Positions 16,232 to 24,630 of a stretch of DNA of 38,438 bases are shown here, in pieces. How positions within the stretch are numbered: position 1 is the first letter of the stretch; each line of letters begins with the position of its first letter. The notes below the pieces were generated by a model. That model did not search any database. It was given only the letters and a program-made list of their open reading frames with translations, and was not told the DNA's origin. Both the position numbers and the translations under genes were made by a program. Source of the DNA: Caryophanales bacterium UBA7057 (GTDB lineage: Bacteria > Bacillota_I > Bacilli_A > RF39 > UBA660); contig DLAC01000020.1 in assembly GCA_002493865.1 (NCBI GenBank), positions 1-38,438 on the forward strand. Reading direction: 5' to 3'.

Positions 16232-16672
16232 ATGTTAATGGGAGAATATCATCATACAATTGATGACAAAGGCAGAATCTTTGTTCCAGCGAAATTTCGT
16301 CCAGAACTTGGAGAACAATTCGTTGTAACTAGAGGATTAGAATCTTGCTTATTTGTTTATTCTATGAATGAGTGGAATAAGATTGTCAGCAAATTAAATA
16401 CACTTCCATTTACCAAACAAAGTGTCCGAAACTTTTCTAGATTTTTCTTATCAGGCGCTACAGTTGTTGAATTAGACAAGCAGGGACGTATCAATATCAC
16501 ATCACCACTTACTACCTATGCATCATTAGAAAAAGAATGCATCATTATTGGTGTAGGAGAACGTCTTGAAATTTGGAATGAAAAGGCTTGGAACGAATTT
16601 TTGGATACCAATATAGATGATATGTCTAGAATTGCCGAAGATTTATTTTCCCAAGGCATAGACGGGGTGTAG
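16232..16672 (+). CDS. mraZ: Transcriptional regulator MraZ
   Basis: Protein of 146 aa, start ATG at 16232 after GGGGGAT; the frame is open to 16199 but the family begins at M(L/F)MGEYHHTID. Two AbrB-like halves are visible: GEYHHTIDDKGRIFVPAKFR (~3-22) and VVELDKQGRINITSPL (~84-99), each with the DxxGR core that binds DNA. MraZ forms a ring and represses its own division operon. The four-repeat operator just upstream is its expected target. Confidence 0.95.
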   Translation: MLMGEYHHTIDDKGRIFVPAKFRPELGEQFVVTRGLESCLFVYSMNEWNKIVSKLNTLPFTKQSVRNFSRFFLSGATVVELDKQGRINITSPLTTYASLEKECIIIGVGERLEIWNEKAWNEFLDTNIDDMSRIAEDLFSQGIDGV

Positions 16673-16675
16673 GAT

Positions 16676-17599
16676 ATGCATATTAGTGTATTACTTCAGG
16701 AATCTATTGATAGTTTAAACATCAAAGAAGATGGTATCTATGTGGATTGTACGTTAGGATATGCAGGTCATTCGGGTGAAATATTAAAAAGAATAAAAAG
16801 GGGTTCACTTTTCGCCTTTGACCAAGATCAAACTGCGATTGATTACTCTAAGCAAAAATTAGAGAAAATCGGGTCTAATTTTACGATTATAAAGAGTAAT
16901 TTCTCTTTTTTAAAAGAAAAACTCCAAGAATTGGGAGTTGAAAAAGTAGATGGTATATTATTTGACCTTGGAGTTAGTTCTCCACAGTTAGATGATGCTG
17001 AAAGAGGGTTTAGTTTTCATCAAGATGCAAAACTTGATATGAGAATGGATCAGGAGCAAGAACTTTCTGCTTATGAAGTGGTCAATCAATACCCTGAAAA
17101 AGAACTGGCTAGAATTTTCTTTCAATATGGAGAAGAAAAGTATGCAAATGGGATTGCTAAAAGCATTGTGAAGGCTAGAAGTGAAAAGGAAATCGAAACG
17201 ACCTTAGAGTTAGTAGAAATTATTAAAAACTCGGTTCCTGAAAAATATCGAAGGGAAAAACATCCTGCTAGAAAGGTATTTCAAGCCATTCGAATTGAAG
17301 TTAATCATGAGTTAGAAATTCTAGAAAGTAGCTTGAGAGATGCTCTTAGCATGCTAGATATTCATGGTAGACTTGCAGTGATTACCTTTCATTCTTTAGA
17401 AGATCGGATTGTAAAAAATTTATTTCGTTCCCTGACCCAAATTGATGAAAAAGTAAAGGGATTACCTAAAATACCAGAAAATTACTTACCTGATTATCAA
17501 TTAGTAACCACAAAGGCGATTATCCCTAGTAAAAAAGAATTAGAAGAAAATGAACGTAGTCGTTCTTCAAAACTACGTGTCATTGAAAGAATTAAATAA
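16676..17599 (+). CDS. rsmH: 16S rRNA (cytosine(1402)-N(4))-methyltransferase RsmH
   Basis: Protein of 307 aa, ATG three bases after the mraZ stop. It begins HISVLLQESIDSLNI and has the SAM motif YVDCTLGYAGHSGEIL (~22-37), FDQDQTAI, ILFDLGVSSPQLDDAERGFSF and the C-terminal ITFHSLEDRIVK. These are the RsmH signatures, including the inserted helical domain with YGEEKYANGIAK. It modifies C1402 in the decoding centre of the 30S subunit. Gene order mraZ-rsmH-ftsL-PBP is the standard start of the dcw cluster. Confidence 0.96.
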   Translation: MHISVLLQESIDSLNIKEDGIYVDCTLGYAGHSGEILKRIKRGSLFAFDQDQTAIDYSKQKLEKIGSNFTIIKSNFSFLKEKLQELGVEKVDGILFDLGVSSPQLDDAERGFSFHQDAKLDMRMDQEQELSAYEVVNQYPEKELARIFFQYGEEKYANGIAKSIVKARSEKEIETTLELVEIIKNSVPEKYRREKHPARKVFQAIRIEVNHELEILESSLRDALSMLDIHGRLAVITFHSLEDRIVKNLFRSLTQIDEKVKGLPKIPENYLPDYQLVTTKAIIPSKKELEENERSRSSKLRVIERIK

Positions 17600-17624
17600 A
17601 AAGAATATCAAGGAGTTGATTTTT

Positions 17625-17918
17625 ATGAGAAAAGTTAAGAAAAGATTAAAAATGTCAAAATTTGAACGTTTGATATACACATTTACTGTAGTCATGGTAA
17701 TTGCAGTACCTTTTGCAGTTGTATTTTCACAAGCAACACTATCTGAAATTAACTTTGAAGTAGAGAAAATGAATAAGAAAATCAGTGTTCAAGAAAAGAA
17801 AAATGAGAGTTTAACTATGAAGATCAACGAACTTGCTTCCTTAGATAAAATACAAGAAGTTGCCAAAGAACAGGGACTTACTTACAATAATCATAATATT
17901 AAAACAATTACGGAATAG
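17625..17918 (+). CDS. ftsL: Cell division protein FtsL
   Basis: Protein of 97 aa, ATG at 17625 after AAGGAG; the frame runs back into rsmH without a usable start. A basic cytoplasmic N-terminus (MRKVKKRLKMSKFER) leads to one TM helix (~18-38, ending VVFSQATL), and a heptad-like outer part of ~45 residues (INFEVEKMNKKISVQEKKNE) forms the coiled coil that pairs with DivIC. Sequence identity in FtsL is low everywhere, so the call depends on size, topology and the place between rsmH and the PBP gene. Confidence 0.85.
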   Translation: MRKVKKRLKMSKFERLIYTFTVVMVIAVPFAVVFSQATLSEINFEVEKMNKKISVQEKKNESLTMKINELASLDKIQEVAKEQGLTYNNHNIKTITE

Positions 17919-17938
17919 CCAATTGGCTATTTTTTTTG
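17914..17938 (+). terminator. Terminator at the end of ftsL
   Basis: AATAGCC (17914-17920) pairs with GGCTATT (17925-17931) around AATT, followed by T. The ftsL stop (17916-17918) is in the left arm. It separates ftsL from the PBP gene. Confidence 0.85.
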
Positions 17939-17967
17939 TAAAGTAATGGTTTTCTTTTCTCTATTAT

Positions 17968-17996
17968 TTGAAAATAAAGAGTAGAATTGCTATAAT
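17968..17996 (+). promoter_or_regulatory. SigA promoter of the class B PBP gene
   Basis: TTGAAA (17968-17973) and TATAAT (17991-17996) with a 17-bp spacer, 38 bases before the start codon. Confidence 0.75.
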
Positions 17997-18034
17997 GAAA
18001 GAAGAAACTAATAGGAAAGATTGGAGGTAAAGAT

Positions 18035-20200
18035 ATGGCAAAGAAAGCAACAAACCAAAAGAAAAAAAAGAAAAAAATCCGTATTAATACACATGTGCGT
18101 TCCGCCAATTTATTTTTAATCTTTACTTTCGTATTATTGGGAATCTTTTTATATAGAGTGGGTGTTTTGGCATTATCTGATGAGATTGATGGAAAAAATT
18201 TAAAGCAGTTTGCAGCTTCTCGTACAACGGCACATGATACTATTTTAGCAAAACGTGGAACAATTTATGATGTCAATGGAGAAGCCCTTGCTCAGAATGT
18301 GTATTCATATACTTTAATTGCTTATTTAGCAGAATCCCGTGGGGAAAGAAACTATGTTCAAGATAAAGAGATGACGGCAGAAAAATTATCGACGGTATTA
18401 AATTTAAGCAAAGAACAAATTTTGTCTTATCTAAATCGAACCAATAAAAATGGGGAGACACCTTATCAAGTAGAATTTGGTTCCAAAGGAAAGGGGTTAA
18501 CGGAATTAACTAAAGAAAAAATTGTTGCTCTCAATTTACCAGGAATTGATTTTATAGAAAGTCAGAAGCGATATTATCCAAAAGGGAATTTTTTATCTTA
18601 TACATTAGGATATGCTAAATTAGATGAAACGGGAAAGATTATTGGAGAACTGGGAATTGAATCTCTTTACAATGAAGAATTGACTGGTACGGATGGATAT
18701 AAAGAATATCAAAAGGATTTAAAAGGATATAAAATTGTAAATACACAAGAACATATTCAGGATGCAGTGGATGGAAATAATATTTATTTAACGATTGATT
18801 CCAATGTTCAATTCTTTTTGGAACAAGCATTAGAGAATGCTGCTGATCAATATCACTTTGATGAATTAAATATCGTTGTGGCAGATGCAAAAACAGGAAA
18901 AATTTTAGGACTTAGTTCTAGTACTTCGTTTGATCCTAATCTAAGAGATTTAACTCAATATCTGGATCCTAATATCTCAATTGCAGTAGAGCCTGGAAGT
19001 ACAATGAAAATATTTTCTTATATGGCAGCGATGGAAGCGGGAAAATATAATGGAGAAGAAACTTTTAAATCGGGAACTTATGTAACAGAAGATGGAACAG
19101 AGCTTGGTGACTGGAAAAGGGAAGGATGGGGATATATTACCTATGATCGTGGGTTTGCTCTTTCTAGTAATATTGGTGTTGTAAACCTCATTGATAAATA
19201 TATGAACCGTCAGATTTTAAAAGATTATTACAAAAAACTTGGATTTGGTTCAAAGACAGGAATCGAGCTTAGTAAGGAAGTTTCTGGAAAGATAGACTTT
19301 AGATATGAAACAGAAGTTTTAAATGCTGGATTTGGACAAGGTATTATGACAACTTCTATTCAAAATATTAAGGCTTTAACGTCGATTGCGAATGATGGAA
19401 TTTTGTTACAACCCTACATTGTAGATAAGATTGTAGATTCTAATGGAAAGGTAATCAAGCAGAATACGAGAGAAGAATTAGGAAGAGTTGCCAGCAAGCA
19501 AACAACGGATAAAATGAAAGAGTTGATGGAACAAGTGGTTTTAAATGGAACAGGAAGTTCTTATTATATGGATGGATATAATATCATTGCAAAAACTGGA
19601 ACTGCTCAAATTGCCAGTGAAAATGGAACTGGTTATTTAAAAGGAGCAAATGATGTTATTCGTGGATTTGCAGGTATGTTTCCAAAGGAAGATCCTAAAA
19701 TCATTATTTATGCAAATGTAAAAAGACCTAACCCAAACAGTCCATCTTCCTTGGTGAGTGTAATTAAAGAAGTGGTTGAAAATATCAGTAAATATTATAA
19801 TATCTATAATGATCCAGTAGAGACTGCGGCAATGACTCGTTATAAGATTGATAGCTATACCAATCAAAGCGTTGAAAAAGTAAAGGCAGCTTTAGAAGTC
19901 AATGGTTTAAATGTTATTGTAGTAGGGGATGGAGATAAAATTATTTCTCAGTATCCAAACGAAAAAGTGACGCTTTCTAAAGGAAATAAAATATTTTTAG
20001 TGACAAATGGAGTTAATTATACAATGCCAAACTTTACTGGATGGAGTAAAAAGGATGTAAAGACATATATGGATTTGGTGGGAGCTTCCTATACCACAGA
20101 AGGAAGTGGATATTTAACGAATCAAAGTATTCCTGAAGCAACACCAATTACTAAGGAAATGGAAGTTCATTTAGTATTTGCACCTAAGTATAATGGCTAA
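18035..20200 (+). CDS. Class B penicillin-binding protein with two PASTA domains (FtsI/PBP2B type)
   Basis: Protein of 721 aa, ATG after GGAGG. A Lys-rich start (KKKKKKIRI) precedes one TM (~26-47). The dimerisation domain has RGTIYDVNGEALAQNV (~73-88). The transpeptidase domain has S-x-x-K in EPGSTMK (Ser ~321), S-x-N in LSSNIGV (~378) and K-T-G in AKTGTAQIA (~519). Two PASTA repeats end the protein (~605-660 and ~661-718). It cross-links septal peptidoglycan outside the membrane, together with FtsW. Position after ftsL supports the division enzyme rather than its sporulation relative SpoVD, but the two cannot be fully separated from sequence alone. It has its own promoter and terminator. 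Confidence 0.93.
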   Translation: MAKKATNQKKKKKKIRINTHVRSANLFLIFTFVLLGIFLYRVGVLALSDEIDGKNLKQFAASRTTAHDTILAKRGTIYDVNGEALAQNVYSYTLIAYLAESRGERNYVQDKEMTAEKLSTVLNLSKEQILSYLNRTNKNGETPYQVEFGSKGKGLTELTKEKIVALNLPGIDFIESQKRYYPKGNFLSYTLGYAKLDETGKIIGELGIESLYNEELTGTDGYKEYQKDLKGYKIVNTQEHIQDAVDGNNIYLTIDSNVQFFLEQALENAADQYHFDELNIVVADAKTGKILGLSSSTSFDPNLRDLTQYLDPNISIAVEPGSTMKIFSYMAAMEAGKYNGEETFKSGTYVTEDGTELGDWKREGWGYITYDRGFALSSNIGVVNLIDKYMNRQILKDYYKKLGFGSKTGIELSKEVSGKIDFRYETEVLNAGFGQGIMTTSIQNIKALTSIANDGILLQPYIVDKIVDSNGKVIKQNTREELGRVASKQTTDKMKELMEQVVLNGTGSSYYMDGYNIIAKTGTAQIASENGTGYLKGANDVIRGFAGMFPKEDPKIIIYANVKRPNPNSPSSLVSVIKEVVENISKYYNIYNDPVETAAMTRYKIDSYTNQSVEKVKAALEVNGLNVIVVGDGDKIISQYPNEKVTLSKGNKIFLVTNGVNYTMPNFTGWSKKDVKTYMDLVGASYTTEGSGYLTNQSIPEATPITKEMEVHLVFAPKYNG

Positions 20201-20201
20201 T

Positions 20202-20231
20202 AAGGGGGGGGAATTCCTCCCTTTTATTTTG
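20202..20231 (+). terminator. Terminator after the PBP gene
   Basis: AAGGGGGG pairs with CCTCCCTT (one G-T pair) around GGAATT, then TTATTTT. Confidence 0.75.
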
Positions 20232-20272
20232 TATTTTTTTCTTCTTATGATATGATAAAGTAGGTGAAGGGT

Positions 20273-21127
20273 ATGCTGTATCAAATATGTTTTATTTTTT
20301 TAATTTTTTTTAGTTATTCGGTATTTGGATGGCTTGTAGAGTGTATCTTCTGTACAATTGTCGATCAGAAACTAACTTATGACCGTGGCTTTTTATTGGG
20401 CCCTTATTGTCCTATTTATGGTTGGGGTACTCTTTATATGTACTTTTTTCTTACGAAATATAAGGAAGACCCATTTGTTTTATTTGTAATGGCAATGGTG
20501 GGAACTACTCTTTTAGAATACTTTACAAGTTATATGATGGAAAAGTTGTTTAAAGCAAGATGGTGGGATTATTCAGAAAGAAAGTTTAATATTGAAGGGA
20601 GAGTCTGCCTTCTAAATTCTTTTCTCTTTGGGGTTTTAGGTCTTGTCTTTATCTATGTAATTCACCCATGTTATTCACTTTTTTTGGAAGGAATCCCCGA
20701 TCATATATTGATTATTCTTTCTACGGTTTTCTTTCTTATTTACTTTATAGATAATATCTTCTCATTTATTATTCTTGGAAAACTAAAAATTCAAGTTGGA
20801 AAAATTCGTAAAGACTCTACTAGTGAAATTGATCATCAGATTCGCCTGTTTTTATCTAATCATAATTTCTTTATGAAACGTCTATTTAAGGCATTCCCAC
20901 ATATTCAAATTCTATCAAATCGAGGGAGCCAAATTACTTCAGCGATTCAGTCTCTGTTAGAGAAAATAGAAAAAGAAAGTGAAAAGTATAAAAAGAAACT
21001 AGAAAAAGAAAGAAGAAAAAGTAAAAAAAGAATTGCGAAAATTAAATCAAAAATGAAAACAGCAAAAAGTTATAGAAAAAAAGAAAAATTAAAAGCAAAA
21101 TTAAAGGAAGAAAAATCAAAAGTCTAA
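20273..21127 (+). CDS. Putative ABC transporter permease, CmpB family (PF06541-like), with basic coiled tail
   Basis: Protein of 284 aa. The ATG at 20273 follows AGGTGAAGG; the in-frame GTG at 20264 lies within that site. Five or six TM helices fill residues ~1-190, with the family's conserved stretches YSVFGWLVECIFC, RGFLLGPYCPIYGWG and a W-W-D-Y-S segment followed by GRVCLLNS. The last ~75 residues form a Lys/Glu-rich helical tail with KERRKSKKRIAKIK, probably cytoplasmic. The family name comes from database annotation and its transport role is unproven. An extended -10 (TGATATGAT, 20248-20256) lies upstream. Confidence 0.75.
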   Translation: MLYQICFIFLIFFSYSVFGWLVECIFCTIVDQKLTYDRGFLLGPYCPIYGWGTLYMYFFLTKYKEDPFVLFVMAMVGTTLLEYFTSYMMEKLFKARWWDYSERKFNIEGRVCLLNSFLFGVLGLVFIYVIHPCYSLFLEGIPDHILIILSTVFFLIYFIDNIFSFIILGKLKIQVGKIRKDSTSEIDHQIRLFLSNHNFFMKRLFKAFPHIQILSNRGSQITSAIQSLLEKIEKESEKYKKKLEKERRKSKKRIAKIKSKMKTAKSYRKKEKLKAKLKEEKSKV

Positions 21128-21145
21128 AAAAGTTAGACTTTTTTG
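21118..21145 (+). terminator. Terminator overlapping the stop of the CmpB-like gene
   Basis: A perfect 10-bp stem, AAAAGTCTAA (21118-21127) with TTAGACTTTT (21133-21142), loop AAAAG, ending in T. The left arm contains the stop codon. Confidence 0.85.
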
Positions 21146-21193
21146 TATGAAATTTAAGAAGTGTGTTCAAAATAGAAGTGAGGAGGAATGTAA

Positions 21194-21619
21194 ATGGAAA
21201 CAGTACCAAAAATGATATCAACCAAAGATTTATCTTACTTATCAGATATGTTTCATTGGAATTTTACAGCATTTAAAGAATTAAAGCATTTTGAAAATGA
21301 AGTTGAAAACGAGGAAATTGTAGAGCTTTTCCAAGGATTATCGGAAATGCACTATCAACACATGGGATGGATTTTATCAATTTTAAGAAATGATGAAATT
21401 GAAGAAGACTGTGATTGTGAAGATTGTAAGTGCGAAGATAGTGAAGAAGGGGAAGAGTATGATGAAGAATCTGACTCTGAAGAAGAACAAGACGAGGAAG
21501 ACGACGATGATGAGGATGAAGAGGAAGACTCTGAAGACGAAGAAGACAGTGAAGATGAAGACGACGAGGACGAAGATGACGACGAAGAGGGAGAGGAGGA
21601 CGAAGATGAATCAAAATAA
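21194..21619 (+). CDS. Coat-associated-like protein with very acidic C-terminal tail
   Basis: Protein of 141 aa, ATG after GAGGAGGAATG. Residues 1-65 look like a helical hairpin (ISTKDLSYLSDMFHWNF ... SEMHYQHMGWILSIL) of the type seen in small proteins paired with CotF in Firmicutes. A Cys-rich linker (CDCEDCKC) follows, and then ~65 residues made almost only of Asp, Glu and Ser. The run of GAA/GAC/GAT codons is repeat-like and could change length easily. The tail also encodes the ribosome binding site (GAGGAGG) of the next gene, which it overlaps by 14 bases. It may bind metal ions or basic spore components; this is inference. The mirror ORFs in the other frames (poly-Ser, Lys-rich) are shadows of this tail. 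Confidence 0.7.
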   Translation: METVPKMISTKDLSYLSDMFHWNFTAFKELKHFENEVENEEIVELFQGLSEMHYQHMGWILSILRNDEIEEDCDCEDCKCEDSEEGEEYDEESDSEEEQDEEDDDDEDEEEDSEDEEDSEDEDDEDEDDDEEGEEDEDESK

Positions 21620-21929
21620 AGTGGAGAATCCAAAAACTCCTTATCAAGAAGGAATCGAAATGAATGATAAAAATTATTTAGACAGTATTTTAGAATTAGA
21701 AAAGAATATGTCAAATAATACAGCCATCGCTTTAGATGAAGCTAGTAATGGAGAACTTTATGAAGATATATTCACCATGCTAGAAGATTTAAAAGATGCC
21801 GCTAGGGAATGTTATGATTTAGCCTTTCGTCTTGGATGGTACTCTTTAGAAAAAGCAGAAGAAACAAAAATCGAAGAAAAACTGAATTGTTTAGAAGAAG
21901 AATTAAAAACATTAGAAAGTGGAGAATAA
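21606..21929 (+). CDS. CotF-family spore coat protein
   Basis: Protein of 107 aa from the ATG at 21606, 6 bases after AGGAGG. The body is one helical domain: NPKTPYQEG, then MNDKNYLDSILELEKNM, ALDEASNGELYEDIFTM and YDLAFRLGWYSLEKAEE. The order PxTP, M-N-D-x-x-Y-L, then ELY and a GWY motif agrees with the CotF (Coat_F) family. It is translationally coupled to the acidic protein before it, so the two are probably made in equal amounts in the mother cell. No clear sporulation promoter was found upstream of the pair. Confidence 0.8.
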   Translation: MNQNKVENPKTPYQEGIEMNDKNYLDSILELEKNMSNNTAIALDEASNGELYEDIFTMLEDLKDAARECYDLAFRLGWYSLEKAEETKIEEKLNCLEEELKTLESGE

Positions 21930-21943
21930 TTCCACTTTTTTTT
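21916..21943 (+). terminator. Terminator at the end of the CotF-like gene
   Basis: AAAGTGGA (21916-21923) pairs with TCCACTTT (21931-21938), then eight T in all. The stop codon (21927-21929) is in the loop. Confidence 0.85.
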
Positions 21944-21999
21944 ATTTTTTTGTCCGATGAGGCAATTTTTGGAAATAATGATAGTTAGGAAGTGATGAA

Positions 22000-24081
22000 G
22001 TGAAGCTACCTTTCATAAAACAAGAAGATTCCAAAGATTGTGGGGTTAGTTGCCTTCTGATGTTAATTCGTTATTATAAAGGTGATATTCCAAGGGAAAG
22101 ATTAAGAGTACTAACGAGGACATCCAAGGAAGGAACAACGGCTTATGATTTAATTGATGCTGCTAAAAAGTTAAATTTTTCGGCAACTGGAGTAAAGGGA
22201 GATGTAACACAATTAGGAAAAAGAGATTTACCTTGTATCGCACATGTAATGATAGAAGGAAGGTATCAACACTATGTGGTGATTTATAAAGTAAATCCTA
22301 AGAAACTCTTAATTGCAGATCCTGCTCATTCCCTAAAGGTAATTACAAAAGAAGAATTTCAGAAAATCTCGACTCATATATTTTTATTATTTTCACCCCG
22401 AAAAGAAATACCAAAGATAGAGACTGATAAAGAATTAAAATCCTTTTTATTCTCATTCTTCTTAGCTGAGAAAGAATGTATCTATTTATTCCTACTTTTT
22501 TCTTTCGGTTGTTTTATTCTCAGCTTATTAGGTTCTTTTCAATTAAAATATTTATTAGAATATGTAATCAATTTTAGTTCGAAGTATAACCTATATTTTT
22601 ACCTAATACTATTTGTAGGGATTAGCATCATCAAAAACATTTTCCAAATCCTGCAATTTTCCTTGATTCAAAGTTTAAACCAACGATTTGGGAAAGGCTT
22701 GTATATGAAAGTCTACACTCACTTAACATCACTTCCATATTTGTATTATAGAAATCACTCGACTGGTGAAGTTATGACTCGTCTTTTGGATATTGGAAAA
22801 ATAGAACAACTTTTTCCAACTGCCTTAGTTCTACTTTTTACGGAAATTCCTTTTTTCTTAGCGATTGTTTTAATTCTTGGATTTACGGAAGCAAAGATTC
22901 TACTTTTATTTTTAGTTTTTCTTGGACTGAGTAGTCTTTACTTCTTTGTATTACAAACCTTTGGGGTAGAGAAGATGAAAGTGGCTAAAAGAAAGGCAGA
23001 AGAAGTAAATTCTTATTTGACAGAAAGTCTACTAGGAATTGAAACCATTCAATCTCTAAATTACCAACAAAAATTTCAAAATCAATTTTTAGGTCTTTAT
23101 AACTCTTATCGAAAGAGTCAAAAAGCATTTCTTAAAAATTGGGATATACAACACACATTTGAAAGTATGTTAGAAGAATTATTCATAATTTCTCTCTTGG
23201 TGTTTTGTAGTTTAGAGGTATTAGAGGGTAGAATGAGTGTAGGAAATTTTATTTTGTATCACTCCTTATGTACCTATTTGTTAGAACCGATTCGGCATTT
23301 CTTTTCTTTCTGGCTTGAATATAAAGAAACACGGGATGCTTGGAATCGTATTGATGATCTCCTTATGATTCCAAAAGAAAAATTGTTACCAGTAAAAAAA
23401 TCAAAAAGTCTCTCGATTCAAAACATTGAAATAGAAAGTGTTTCTTATAGTTATAATGCGAAAAAAAAGATTATAAATTCACTTTCTATGAGTATTCATC
23501 AAGGAGAAAAAATATTAGTTTACGGAGAAAGTGGAGGAGGAAAAAGTACACTTGCTAGATTACTTTCACGATTACTAGAACCAGAAGTAGGACAAATTTT
23601 ATTAAATGGGAATGATATCAAAAATTACCCCCTTTCTTTAATTCGAGAAAAAATTTTATATGTTCCTCAAAAAGGTTATTTATTTACAACAACCGTACTA
23701 GAAAATATCAGTTGTAATGGGAATGATGAAGTTTTGGAAAAAACACTGGAAGTTGGGAAACTCTGTATGGTGGATGAATTAGTAAAAGGAAAGATGGAAG
23801 GCTATCATTGGATCATTGAAGAGAATGGGTATAATTTAAGTGGAGGAGAAAGACAAAGAATTATCCTAGCTCGTTCTTTATTCAAGAAAGCCTCAGTGTA
23901 TATTTTTGATGAAAGTTTCAGTGAACTAGATCCAGTGAAAGAACGTACAATTCTTCAAAATATTTTTTCTAAGTATCCAGAGAAAATAATGATTCTGATT
24001 TCTCATCGTGAGAGAAATCAAGATTTATTTACACGAAAGATATGTTTAACAGAGGGGAAAATAGATGAAAACTTTGAGTGA
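22000..24081 (+). CDS. Bacteriocin ABC exporter with C39 leader peptidase domain
   Basis: Protein of 693 aa, GTG start at 22000 after TTAGGAAG. The N-terminal C39 peptidase has Gln8, catalytic Cys14 (DCGVSCLL), His91 (QHYVVIY) and Asp107 (IADPAH). It is the domain that cuts double-glycine leaders. Six TM helices follow (~150-420), and then a nucleotide-binding domain with Walker A GESGGGKST (~509), signature LSGGERQRI (~613), Walker B FDESFSELD and SHRE. All key residues are kept. It should cleave and export the two GG-leader peptides encoded at 24460 and 24631. It overlaps the next gene by 17 bases, forming one operon. Confidence 0.93.
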   Translation: MKLPFIKQEDSKDCGVSCLLMLIRYYKGDIPRERLRVLTRTSKEGTTAYDLIDAAKKLNFSATGVKGDVTQLGKRDLPCIAHVMIEGRYQHYVVIYKVNPKKLLIADPAHSLKVITKEEFQKISTHIFLLFSPRKEIPKIETDKELKSFLFSFFLAEKECIYLFLLFSFGCFILSLLGSFQLKYLLEYVINFSSKYNLYFYLILFVGISIIKNIFQILQFSLIQSLNQRFGKGLYMKVYTHLTSLPYLYYRNHSTGEVMTRLLDIGKIEQLFPTALVLLFTEIPFFLAIVLILGFTEAKILLLFLVFLGLSSLYFFVLQTFGVEKMKVAKRKAEEVNSYLTESLLGIETIQSLNYQQKFQNQFLGLYNSYRKSQKAFLKNWDIQHTFESMLEELFIISLLVFCSLEVLEGRMSVGNFILYHSLCTYLLEPIRHFFSFWLEYKETRDAWNRIDDLLMIPKEKLLPVKKSKSLSIQNIEIESVSYSYNAKKKIINSLSMSIHQGEKILVYGESGGGKSTLARLLSRLLEPEVGQILLNGNDIKNYPLSLIREKILYVPQKGYLFTTTVLENISCNGNDEVLEKTLEVGKLCMVDELVKGKMEGYHWIIEENGYNLSGGERQRIILARSLFKKASVYIFDESFSELDPVKERTILQNIFSKYPEKIMILISHRERNQDLFTRKICLTEGKIDENFE

Positions 24082-24478
24082 ATATCATGGAATGCAGGAG
24101 GAAGAGATTCCTGTGATGCGTTATTTTTTAGTTTTTATTTTTAGTATCCTATTATTCATTTTGATTCTTTCTTTGAAAGTGGATTTCAATCTATCCATTT
24201 CTTTAGTGAAAGCAGAAAATGAATATGGGACATATCTTTCACGTCACGAGTTGGACCAAATCCAAAGTCGAGGAATTCTGTTTGATGGGAAAAGTAAGTA
24301 TCACTATACGTTTTCTATAGATGAAGATGCTAATATTTCTTATCAGAATGAAATTTTCTATTTCGTGAAATTTCAATTCGAAGAAGAAGTCACCAAGCAA
24401 ATCCTATCAGGTAGAATTCGGATTTCTAGAAGTACAATATTTGAACGGATATTTTCATTATGGAAGGAGGAATCATAA
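24065..24478 (+). CDS. Short one-TM bacteriocin export accessory protein (HlyD-like C-terminal piece?)
   Basis: Protein of 137 aa, ATG after AGAGGGGAAAATAG, starting within the end of the exporter gene. A short charged N-terminus, one TM (~20-41, YFLVFIFSILLFILILSL), then ~95 residues outside. The end (SGRIRISRSTIFERIF) resembles the C-terminal strand and helix of HlyD/LcnD-type adaptor proteins that work with C39 exporters. The long coiled-coil and lipoyl parts of a normal adaptor (~400 aa) are missing, so it is either a minimal adaptor or a new accessory. The AAGGAGG ribosome binding site of the first precursor lies in its last codons. Confidence 0.6.
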   Translation: MKTLSEYHGMQEEEIPVMRYFLVFIFSILLFILILSLKVDFNLSISLVKAENEYGTYLSRHELDQIQSRGILFDGKSKYHYTFSIDEDANISYQNEIFYFVKFQFEEEVTKQILSGRIRISRSTIFERIFSLWKEES

Positions 24479-24621
24479 TCGAAACAATATCAAAGAAAGA
24501 TCTAAGAGAAATTCACGGAGGTGGCGGAGTTTCTTTTTGGGTTGTTGGAGGATTGATTGCTTTAGGTGCATTTATTGTAGGTGTATTCGAGGGAATCGCC
24601 AATCCTGAAAAATGTGGATAG
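24460..24621 (+). CDS. Class II bacteriocin precursor 1 with double-glycine leader
   Basis: A small gene overlapping the end of the accessory gene. The first conventional start is the ATG at 24460 (53 aa), with only a weak binding site. The sequence argues for a start at ATC 24478: AAGGAGG ends 7 bases before it, it overlaps the preceding TAA stop by one base, and the leader would then be 15 residues, the same as in precursor 2. The leader ends in KKDLREIHGG, with Leu -7, Ile -4 and Gly -2/-1, the C39 recognition pattern. The core of ~32 residues is Gly-rich and hydrophobic (FWVVGGLIALGAFIVGVFEG) and ends NPEKCG with one Cys. It resembles class IIb/IIc bacteriocins of the lactobin/cerein 7B type. 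Confidence 0.75.
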   Translation: MEGGIIIETISKKDLREIHGGGGVSFWVVGGLIALGAFIVGVFEGIANPEKCG

Positions 24622-24630
24622 GAGGAAGAT

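Noticed and set aside
21145..21174. SigG/SigK-like promoter before the coat gene pair
   Set aside because: Elements resembling TGAAAT and CAAAATA are present, but the spacing is wrong; not supported.
21273..21714. Long reverse-strand frames coding poly-Ser or His/Leu/Pro-rich proteins, and a Lys/Thr-rich forward frame
   Set aside because: They mirror the GA-rich codons of the acidic tail of the gene at 21194; no ribosome binding sites and biased composition.
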